DNA of 5,406 bases. Source: Nitrospirales bacterium. Lineage in GTDB: Bacteria; Nitrospirota; Nitrospiria; Nitrospirales; UBA8639. Under the pieces are notes generated by a model. It was not told the origin of the DNA, did no database searches, and saw nothing but the letters and a program-made list of their open reading frames with translations. Numbering within the stretch: position 1 is the first letter of the stretch; the number at the start of each line of letters is the position of its first letter. Shown here one piece after another: positions 1 to 5,406 of the stretch. Both the position numbers and the translations under genes were made by a program. Location: assembly GCA_021604265.1 (NCBI GenBank), contig BQIY01000193.1:1-5406 (forward strand). The letters run 5' to 3'.

Positions 1-153
1 GGCATTCTGATTTTGCTGAGTTGTCTCTGGGTATGGGGATGCAGCACTCCGGATGAGACGAGGCCGGAACCTTCTAAAGAGGAAATTCGAAGTGATGCTG
101 ATCGATTTTTTAAAAAAATGGAACAGGAGAAACGCGGTGAGTTGAAGCGCTAG
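1..153 (+). CDS. C-terminal part of a small putative lipoprotein (5' end outside window)
   Basis: The frame is open from the first base and ends at TAG 151-153, giving 50 residues. The visible N-terminus is a hydrophobic stretch (ILILLSCLWVW) followed by Gly-Cys at residues 13-14 and then STPDE. This looks like the h-region and lipobox of a lipoprotein signal peptide, with Cys14 as the lipidation site. The tryptophan at -2 is unusual for a lipobox. Serine at +2 would favour outer-membrane sorting under the rule known for proteobacteria. The mature part is only about 37 residues, strongly charged (repeated E, K, R, D) and probably helical, with no recognised domain. Only a few N-terminal residues with the start codon should be missing. 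It lies on the same strand as the TIR operon but is separated from it by over 600 bases, so co-transcription is doubtful. The function is unknown. Confidence 0.6.
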   Translation, partial: GILILLSCLWVWGCSTPDETRPEPSKEEIRSDADRFFKKMEQEKRGELKR

Positions 154-510
154 CTCTCACGTATAAGGCAAACACCGTAAGGTTCTTCGGACACACTCGC
201 TGAAGGCTTGCCAAGCAGAGAAAATTTTTCACATGCGGACCTGATTGTCCATTGCTGCTAGTGGTATTCATGTCAAGCTGTCGGTCGGGTCTGTCTGTCT
301 TGCTCGGGGGTTGTCATGTGCGTGCGAGGAATTCCTGTGCTCGTAATGTCCTCGATGCTTTTCTCTGGTCGTCGTTAAATAGTTCTGAGTCAATCACTCT
401 CCACCCACCTGAGTTTGATAGAATGGCATCCGTGACAATTTGGATGTCCCTCACTCATTTATTTACCTCAGCCGTGTATTTCTTTCCCTTCTTAGGGTCT
501 TATTAGCGGA

Positions 511-521
511 TGGGTGGTTGG
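511..521 (+). repeat. Left arm of an 11-base inverted match to 750-760
   Basis: TGGGTGGTTGG at 511-521 is the exact reverse complement of CCAACCACCCA at 750-760. The arms are 228 bases apart, too far for an ordinary terminator or operator hairpin. The sequence is low in complexity (G/T versus C/A), which weakens the case. A long-range RNA pairing is possible only if transcription starts upstream of 511; the candidate promoter at 672 would exclude this arm. Confidence 0.3.
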
Positions 522-671
522 GAAAATATCATACGATCATTCTCTTGTCTCTCGTGTACTGTGCCGGACATTTCGCGTTGGCGGTCGATCAAACCCGAAC
601 AAAATCCATAGAACAATCGAGGAAATGGAATGCGTTGAAACTAATATCTTACACATTGCCTCTAACTTACC

Positions 672-700
672 TTGACACATTTCTGAGCAAGCTTTAACCT
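672..700 (+). promoter_or_regulatory. Possible sigma70-type promoter for the TIR operon
   Basis: TTGACA at 672-677 matches the -35 consensus exactly. TAACCT at 695-700, after a 17-base spacer, keeps the three most important -10 positions (T1, A2, T6). Transcription would start near 707, leaving a leader of about 84 bases before the ATG at 791. The match is by eye and the -10 is weak in its centre, so this is a candidate only. Confidence 0.35.
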
Positions 701-749
701 TTACTACGCCGCACACCGTTTCGCCCATAGTAATAACACAATTTCATAT

Positions 750-767
750 CCAACCACCCACCCACCC
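750..767 (+). repeat. CCCA short tandem repeat; G-quadruplex-like tract on the minus strand
   Basis: The plus strand reads CC-AA-CC-A-CCC-A-CCC-A-CCC, a run of three tandem ACCC units preceded by shorter C pairs. The minus strand therefore carries three GGG tracts with one-base T loops, followed by two GG tracts. That suits a two-tier G-quadruplex, or an imperfect three-tier one. It ends 23 bases before the TIR start codon and would lie in the mRNA leader if the promoter at 672-700 is used. Tandem units like this can also vary in copy number by slippage. Confidence 0.45.
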
Positions 768-779
768 AAGGCATAGAAC

Positions 780-784
780 AGGGA
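780..784 (+). promoter_or_regulatory. Ribosome binding site of the TIR gene
   Basis: AGGGA lies 6 bases before the ATG at 791 and is a reasonable Shine-Dalgarno match. It supports this start, which also places the conserved first beta strand of the TIR domain (IFISYRR) directly at the N-terminus, as is usual for this family. Confidence 0.5.
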
Positions 785-790
785 CGGTTC

Positions 791-1987
791 ATGCAGCAGA
801 TCTTTATTAGCTACAGACGTGAAGAGACCAGCGGTGATGCTGGGCGCTTGTACGATCGTCTATGCAAGTGCTTTGGCGAGCAGCAAATATTTTTCGATCG
901 AGACAAACTCAAAGGTGGCGAGGAATTTCCTACGAAAATCATTAGTGCCATCACTTCGTCTAAGGCATTGATCGTGTTGATCGGCCAGAGTTGGGCAACG
1001 GTCACCGATGAGAATGGCGGCCGCAAACTGGATAACCCTCAAGATTGGGTTCGATTAGAGGTCGAGACGGCGCTAGAGCACAAGATCGAGATACTACCCG
1101 TACTGGTTCAGCGTGCCAGCATGCCAACAGAAAAGTTCTTGCCGCGTTCACTCTCAGGATTAGCACGACGACAGGCTTGTGAGCTGAGCGACAGCCGATT
1201 TAACTATGATGTTGACCAACTGATCAAACTTCTTCGAGAAATTATTTCGCCAAAACCTAACCGTGTAATATCGAAAAGAGTTTTAGTATTTACATCTATC
1301 ATTTTAATTGTCCTTGTAGCCTATTTGATACTGCCAGCAATTGCATCTTATTACCGCGACCGTGGGTATAGTCGTTACAAAGCTGATCGCTTGGCCAGTG
1401 CTGAGTCAGACTATACGATGGCTCGTGTACTTAATCCCAATGATAGCCTCCTGCACGCGTATCTCGGCAGGCTAAACGAAGACAAGCAAAATCCACAGGT
1501 GGCACACGATGAATATCAGCTTGCCGCGAAGTTATGCTATCAGAATGATAGGGCCTGCGCGATTGCCTACAACAATCTAGCTCGACTTTATATACTTGAA
1601 AAGGAATACTCTTCTGCTCTGGGTCTTTTATCTCAGTTACGAAAAAAAAGTAAGGATTCAGGAGTTTTGGGATACTATTACTATAAAAATTTAGGATGGG
1701 TGCGATTCAAGCAAAATCGTCTGGAAGAGGCAAAGGCTGCACTTCAGGAGGCGATTGACCTATCTACGAGTGCACAAAGTCATCAGCAAGCAACCCCACA
1801 TTGCCTGTTAGCGCAGGCCCTGGAGAAAGAAGGTGATACTTCTCATACAATTCAGAAGCAATGGGAGAAATGCATCGCATATGCTTCTCCTAGTCAACGT
1901 CCAGAGGAAGATTCATGGATCGAAATCGCACGTAAGCGACTACAAATGCCTCAACAGATTCCCAAAGTGAAAAGAGGTGAATCATGA
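791..1987 (+). CDS. TIR domain protein with one transmembrane helix and C-terminal TPRs
   Basis: The 398-residue protein has three parts. Residues 3-150 are a bacterial TIR domain of the FISYRR type: FISYRR at 5-10, FFDRDKLKGGEEF at 34-46 (box-2-like), a hydrophobic strand ALIVLIG at 59-65, and DWVRLEVE at 85-92. Within DWVRLEVE, Glu90 is my best candidate for the catalytic glutamate known from TIR NAD+-cleaving enzymes. Residues 163-184 form one membrane helix. Residues about 190-325 hold three or four TPR-like helix pairs, clearest at 258-285 (AYNNLARLY) and 297-325 (NLGWVRFKQNRLEEAKAALQ). Basic residues K155, R158, K162 and R163 before the helix favour a cytoplasmic TIR and periplasmic TPRs, although basic residues follow the helix as well. 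The stop overlaps the start of the next gene (ATGA), indicating an operon. NADase or signalling activity is inferred from the family; no immunity role can be shown from sequence alone. Confidence 0.9.
   Translation: MQQIFISYRREETSGDAGRLYDRLCKCFGEQQIFFDRDKLKGGEEFPTKIISAITSSKALIVLIGQSWATVTDENGGRKLDNPQDWVRLEVETALEHKIEILPVLVQRASMPTEKFLPRSLSGLARRQACELSDSRFNYDVDQLIKLLREIISPKPNRVISKRVLVFTSIILIVLVAYLILPAIASYYRDRGYSRYKADRLASAESDYTMARVLNPNDSLLHAYLGRLNEDKQNPQVAHDEYQLAAKLCYQNDRACAIAYNNLARLYILEKEYSSALGLLSQLRKKSKDSGVLGYYYYKNLGWVRFKQNRLEEAKAALQEAIDLSTSAQSHQQATPHCLLAQALEKEGDTSHTIQKQWEKCIAYASPSQRPEEDSWIEIARKRLQMPQQIPKVKRGES
1973..1980 (+). promoter_or_regulatory. Ribosome binding site of the FecR/TPR gene inside the TIR gene end
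   Basis: AGAGGTGA lies just before the ATG at 1984, with GAGGTG ending 4 bases from it. It lies within the last codons of the TIR gene. With the ATGA overlap at 1984-1987 it indicates coupled translation of the two proteins and decides this start codon. Confidence 0.7.
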
Positions 1988-3024
1988 AAACCAAAATAGT
2001 AGCGGCCATTGTTCTTATTCTGGCCCTTACGATTGTGAGCGGAACCCTTGAAGTTATTTCCGCACATAGGATTATCAAAGTCGAGGGTCGAGTGGAACTT
2101 AAAAAAATCGGGGAATCTGAATATCGAGTGGCAGGTGTTGGGGCAAGACTTCAGTATGGGGATCTTTTGCGACCGGAGCGTAGTGCAATAGTGAAAGTAT
2201 TTTGTGATAACCAGCAGGTTTGGAGAGTGCCTGCTGGAGTCGTATCAGGCCTTGCTATCGGCTGTCCAGAGGATGGTTCCGATATTTTTAGAAGTACAAC
2301 TGTGGAGGTTACCAATAGAGAAGGTGGAAATGACCCACACATTCCTTATATTTTGAGTCCACGTATGACTTGTGTACTTGATGAAAGGCCAACATTGCGC
2401 TGGAATGCGCTAGAAGGGGCGAGCCGTTACACTTTACGATTAGTTGATGAGGTAGATGTCATGTGGCAAGCAAATGTTACCTCAACCGAGATCATATATC
2501 CAAACGATGCCCCGAAACTTGAAAGAGGCGGAGTGAGGTATCTACTGATCGTCAATGCAGATAATGTTTTGTCCTCTCTTGCAGATGGTGGAAATAACTT
2601 TGGATTTGAACTACTTGAAGAACATGAGGTTGCGGCGGTGAAAAAAGCGGAGCGCAAAATTGCCGAATTATTGGATCTGACACATGAAGAAAGGGTCATC
2701 GCCTTGGCTGCGTTTTTCAGTGATACTTGCCTGATGAATAAAGCTATTGAAACACTGGAAGTCCTGGTTAAAGAGGGAAGTCAATCATATCATGTCTATC
2801 GTATGCTGGGTGACCTGTATGCGAAAGTGGGGTTGAACTTACTTGCGAAAACTCGGTACTCAACTGCACTCAAAATTTCTCGAGCCATCCAAGATCAATA
2901 TGGGTTAAAGGAAATAGAAATGGCCTTGGCACGCGTCAAAACGAAATTAGAAGAGCAACAGCCGCTGCCTGGTATATTTACAGGATCAATACCAGAGAAT
3001 ATAGCTGTACCGACTAGCGAATGA
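1984..3024 (+). CDS. Exported FecR-like / Ig-like / TPR protein
   Basis: The 346-residue protein starts with a signal peptide or anchor: MKTK followed by a hydrophobic stretch at 5-19, with a possible cleavage after Ala27 (VISA). Residues about 30-95 resemble a FecR-type beta domain: VEGRVELKK, then GARLQYGDLLRPERSAIVKV, with Cys74 and Cys94 available for a disulfide. Residues about 122-195 look like an Ig/fibronectin-like module seen in such proteins (LSPR, RPTLRWNALEGASRYTL, YLLIVNAD). After a charged helical linker at 210-235, residues 236-302 form TPR-like helices (YRMLGDLYAKVGLNLLAKTRYSTALKI). The tail is Pro-rich. The protein is probably periplasmic, acting as a scaffold or sensor; no enzyme motif is visible. 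The ATGA overlap with the upstream TIR gene suggests that the products act together, perhaps through TPRs on the same side of the membrane. It is not a classical FecR iron regulator, because no FecI or TonB receptor gene is nearby. Confidence 0.8.
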   Translation: MKTKIVAAIVLILALTIVSGTLEVISAHRIIKVEGRVELKKIGESEYRVAGVGARLQYGDLLRPERSAIVKVFCDNQQVWRVPAGVVSGLAIGCPEDGSDIFRSTTVEVTNREGGNDPHIPYILSPRMTCVLDERPTLRWNALEGASRYTLRLVDEVDVMWQANVTSTEIIYPNDAPKLERGGVRYLLIVNADNVLSSLADGGNNFGFELLEEHEVAAVKKAERKIAELLDLTHEERVIALAAFFSDTCLMNKAIETLEVLVKEGSQSYHVYRMLGDLYAKVGLNLLAKTRYSTALKISRAIQDQYGLKEIEMALARVKTKLEEQQPLPGIFTGSIPENIAVPTSE

Positions 3025-3038
3025 AATCGATCCCACAT

Positions 3039-5406
3039 TTACCAAGGATTGCCGATAATCGTGAAGCCGCTCCAATAGTACGGGTGACTGAACGCATTCT
3101 TCCTAGATTGAGGAACTTCCTGTTCCGCCGTTTTGCTCTCTGATTCAGCAGCAATTATTTTACTCGGTGGTAGGTTGAGGATGAGTTCACCTTGAGGTTG
3201 GTCTAAGGTTGCTATTTTAAGCTTATCGTGTTCCCTTCGTACACCTCCATGAAGCATGGCCAGTTGCGCCTGTTGCAGAGCTGTTGCCTTGGTAGAAGCA
3301 TTCCGTAGTTTTTCGTAAAAGCTCGTCATGAGACCAAGTGTTCCCGTATCTGACACTTTCCACAAACTTCCCATGGCTGACTTGACCCCCGCTTGAGCTG
3401 CCAATCCGCTAAACCCTAGCTCTGCTTCTCGGTCGCCCAAAGCTGTTCGACAGGCACTCAAGGTCATTAATTCCACGGGTGGGTCATATAGCTTCAGTTC
3501 CCGCAGCTGGTTGAGTTGCAGCCTGTTGTCTCCCCAGAGCTGGATGTAGGAATTACTGGGTTTACCAGGTCTAAAGTCTGCATGAGTCGCTAGATGGAGA
3601 ATGCCACGCGGATGTTTGTTCCTTTCCTCTCTCAAAATCTCTGGGGTAAAGTCTTCGTCAAGCAGTTGTTTGCCCTTCCACAGTTGACCTGTAATGGCTT
3701 CTAACTCAGTAGGCACGGCAGTTAATGGGCTTTGACCTTTCGCGAGGAATGTTTGAGCCCCCATGGCCAGGACTTCCAGCTTCCTGATATCCCTGTAGCG
3801 AGTGTCGGTCAACGAGAGGCTGGGCATCAATCCAACGCTGTATTGTTCGATAATGAACTCTTGCCCATCATGAAGTGCGGCTACAGGAATAGAGCGCAAT
3901 TTAGTGTCCATCACAAATACAAGTTGGTCGATCTCGTGGGCTTGTAAATCCCCCTTCAGCGGTGCGATAAGCCAGGCGTAGAATTGCTGAGCTTCTGATA
4001 GATCAGGAGGTGAATGTTTAATATCCTTAATGTGCTTTCGGAATTGTCTAGCTTTTGTGATGACTTGCCTTCGCGTTGCTCCTTCTATCCGTTGCCGAAC
4101 GGGCAATCCACTAGAAGTAACCAACACTAGCTCGAGTTGCTTGTGTGTTCGAGCTGCCCCTCCCGCCTCGGACGGTAATGTAGGGTTTGTAGGCGTAAAC
4201 ATGGCATATATGACCGCAGGTTTGACGCCAGTGGCATCTTCAATTTCACGCAACTCAGCCCTAATCTGATCTAGAGTCTTAATCGGCGTACCGCGGATAT
4301 CAAGATAATTCTCAAAGTCATTTGTGAAAGGTTCCTCTGGGTCTGGTAATTGTAACGGAGGTTTCTCAGGATCAGGAATAACAATGGGTGGGTCGATTAG
4401 TATGCCAGGATCATTCTGAGCGGGTTTTTGTTCATCGAGGCCAATTATTTGAATGTTGCCTTCCGCAAAGGTAAAAGGAAGAGATTTGATTGGTGAGATG
4501 CTAAAGTCTCCACTCGAAATAGCTGCTGCGGTACCGTTCCTGTCTGGACCACTAGAAAGGAGAGGGTCGCCAACCGTGAAGGCGACGCCTCTATCGCCAC
4601 CGCCATGGCGAATCGTGATGTCGCGACCGCCGTTGAAGTCAGCGGTGGAAATGCTAGCTACCGTACCGTTACGATCAATAAAGCTTCCTGTGGCACGGAA
4701 AAATCGATCAGTTGTGATATCAACGCTACCACCACTGAAATTCTCGACGCCTTGGGCATTTATAAAGTCGACCTGAATGTCACCGCCGGAATTTAGGGTT
4801 AAATCGTTACCGTTCGTTTGAATTGGCCCGTTTGCCACAATTGCACCGCCGACCCCTGGTGATTGGAGGGTCACAGGATCACTAAAGCTGATACCCGCAG
4901 GATCAACGGAAATAAGACCACTGCCATTACCCCTGCCAATCGTAATCGAATTGAAGCCATCCTGTATTGCGTTAAGTTCTTCGTCTATCAGATCCAGGGT
5001 ATTCACTCCAAGTTCAGCTGTTCCGCCAAGCGTGATACCTTGACTAGCCGTGAAAGACTGCAGTGTCAGATTCCCTGTCCCAGAAACCGGGCTAAAGTCA
5101 AACAAGTCAATCTCATCAGCGGTCACGACAATATTTCCAGATCCTGCGCTCAGTGGGACTGCCAAGTTGCCCGTTAGGTCTGAGGTTGCGAAACTATTAT
5201 TGCTAGCGCTCGTTACAGTGATGGTAATATCCCCACCCCCTGAATCAACAGGGTCAAAAATTACGATTCCATCTTGCTCAACATTACTTGCATTCAAAAT
5301 TATATTCCCTCCTCCTGAGGTGATAGACCCCTGAATACTGATACCTCTATCAAAAGGATCTCCAACGGGCATTCCCTGTGCCGATGTTGTAGTCCCACTG
5401 ATCAAG
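3039..5406 (-). CDS. Beta-helix (haemagglutinin-repeat) protein with C-terminal CHAT protease domain, 5' end outside window
   Basis: The frame stays open to the window edge. The first whole codon (5405-5403, TTG) is internal, so the N-terminus is missing and residues here count from it (788). Residues 1-322 are Gly/Asn/Ser/Thr-rich beta-helix repeats of filamentous-haemagglutinin type (GGGNIILNAS, GGGDITITV, GSGNIVVTAD, GTGNLTLQS). Residues 328-360 form a Pro/Asp/Glu linker (IDPP, IPDPEKPP, LPDPEEP). Residues 361-480 are a mainly helical bridge. Residues about 490-788 are a CHAT domain, a caspase-like cysteine protease family. Visible are LRSIPVAALHDG at 503-514, HLATH at 604-608 with candidate catalytic His608, LSACRTALGD at 649-658 with candidate Cys652, GFSGLAAQAG at 664-673, and the typical end HPYYWSGFTIIGNPW before TAA. 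Family knowledge suggests export by two-partner secretion, so a TPS domain should lie beyond 5406. Substrate unknown. It converges on the TIR/FecR operon. Confidence 0.92.
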   Translation of the reverse strand, partial: LISGTTTSAQGMPVGDPFDRGISIQGSITSGGGNIILNASNVEQDGIVIFDPVDSGGGDITITVTSASNNSFATSDLTGNLAVPLSAGSGNIVVTADEIDLFDFSPVSGTGNLTLQSFTASQGITLGGTAELGVNTLDLIDEELNAIQDGFNSITIGRGNGSGLISVDPAGISFSDPVTLQSPGVGGAIVANGPIQTNGNDLTLNSGGDIQVDFINAQGVENFSGGSVDITTDRFFRATGSFIDRNGTVASISTADFNGGRDITIRHGGGDRGVAFTVGDPLLSSGPDRNGTAAAISSGDFSISPIKSLPFTFAEGNIQIIGLDEQKPAQNDPGILIDPPIVIPDPEKPPLQLPDPEEPFTNDFENYLDIRGTPIKTLDQIRAELREIEDATGVKPAVIYAMFTPTNPTLPSEAGGAARTHKQLELVLVTSSGLPVRQRIEGATRRQVITKARQFRKHIKDIKHSPPDLSEAQQFYAWLIAPLKGDLQAHEIDQLVFVMDTKLRSIPVAALHDGQEFIIEQYSVGLMPSLSLTDTRYRDIRKLEVLAMGAQTFLAKGQSPLTAVPTELEAITGQLWKGKQLLDEDFTPEILREERNKHPRGILHLATHADFRPGKPSNSYIQLWGDNRLQLNQLRELKLYDPPVELMTLSACRTALGDREAELGFSGLAAQAGVKSAMGSLWKVSDTGTLGLMTSFYEKLRNASTKATALQQAQLAMLHGGVRREHDKLKIATLDQPQGELILNLPPSKIIAAESESKTAEQEVPQSRKNAFSHPYYWSGFTIIGNPW
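4503..4676 (-). repeat. Duplicated DRNGT motif within the beta-helix region of the CHAT protein
   Basis: Residues 244-257 (4635-4676) read DRNGTVASISTADF and residues 288-301 (4503-4544) read DRNGTAAAISSGDF, 10 of 14 identical and 44 residues apart. The two DNA copies match at about 27 of 42 positions and share the block GTACCGTT on the plus strand. This is a diverged internal duplication that fits successive coils of a beta-helix. It lies just before the Pro-rich linker and the CHAT part. Confidence 0.65.

Larger units (their letters stand above)
154..790. other. Long intergenic region without a convincing gene
   Basis: This 637-base stretch contains only short open frames, for example around 252-506 and 440-697 on the plus strand. 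Their translations are Ser/Leu/Cys-rich with no recognisable motif, they overlap one another, and they lack good ribosome binding sites, so I treat them as non-coding. I see no tRNA, no strong intrinsic terminator after the lipoprotein gene and no transposon ends. The supportable content is a possible promoter near 672-700, the CCCA repeat tract at 750-767, and an 11-base inverted match between 511-521 and 750-760. The length is unusual for such a compact locus and may reflect regulatory sequence, a small RNA or a decayed gene. Confidence 0.5.

Noticed and set aside
201..230. Intrinsic terminator for the lipoprotein gene (GCTT-GCC-AAGC followed by TTTTT at 225-229)
   Set aside because: The stem has only 4 pairs and the T-run starts 8 bases after it, too weak and too distant for a confident terminator.
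252..697. Two overlapping plus-strand open frames (252-506, 440-697) as small genes
   Set aside because: Their Ser/Leu/Cys-rich translations have no domain, signal peptide or family resemblance, they overlap each other in different frames, and neither has a clear ribosome binding site.
537..728. Minus-strand open frame of 63 codons in the intergenic region
   Set aside because: No recognisable motif or good start context, and it overlaps the plus-strand promoter candidate and other spurious frames.
1984..3024. Classical FecR iron-transport regulator
   Set aside because: Only a FecR-like beta domain is present; the protein continues into Ig-like and TPR parts, and no FecI sigma factor or TonB receptor gene is nearby.
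3095..3248. Charged insert (about residues 720-770) before the final HPYYW motif as a novel domain in the CHAT protein
   Set aside because: Variable segments between the last CHAT helices and the HPYYW end are common in haemagglutinin/CHAT fusions, so it is not distinctive.
4453..5334. Several plus-strand open frames opposite the CHAT gene
   Set aside because: They are antisense shadows of the beta-helix coding sequence; the minus-strand frame has clear repeats and a continuous 788-residue open frame.
5403..5405. TTG at 5405-5403 as the real start of the CHAT protein
   Set aside because: It lies at the window edge with the frame open, no upstream sequence to show a ribosome binding site, and no signal peptide or TPS domain follows; it is read as an internal Leu codon.

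Overview
The window looks like accessory DNA from a Gram-negative bacterium. It encodes a lipoprotein tail, an inner-membrane TIR protein, an exported FecR/TPR-type protein and a secreted-type beta-helix protein carrying a CHAT (caspase-like) protease domain. The haemagglutinin-repeat/CHAT fusion and the FecR/TPR architecture are most familiar to me from cyanobacteria, and also occur in filamentous sulfur-oxidising gammaproteobacteria and similar groups. Nothing in the window fixes the taxon, so I leave it open. No tRNA, rRNA, CRISPR array, transposase or phage gene is visible.

Layout. Positions 1-153 (+) hold the 3' end of a small lipoprotein gene. Positions 154-790 form a long gap without a convincing gene. 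It carries a plausible sigma70-type promoter near 672-700 and a CCCA-repeat tract at 750-767 just before the next start codon. Positions 791-1987 (+) encode a TIR domain, one membrane helix and TPRs. Positions 1984-3024 (+) overlap that gene by 4 bases (ATGA) and encode an exported FecR-like/Ig-like/TPR protein. Positions 3039-5406 (-) converge on this pair after only 14 bases and encode the C-terminal 788 residues of a beta-helix plus CHAT protein. Its 5' end lies beyond the window.

How the parts may work together. The two plus-strand genes are almost certainly one translationally coupled operon. If the TIR protein is N-in, as its flanking charges suggest, its TPRs lie in the periplasm, where the second protein would also be. 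The CHAT protein is a candidate surface or secreted protease with its His/Cys dyad intact. TIR (often an NADase), TPR scaffolds and a caspase-like protease side by side suggest a sensing, immunity or cell-fate module spanning the envelope. That is inference from domain content and gene order; no such system is demonstrated here.
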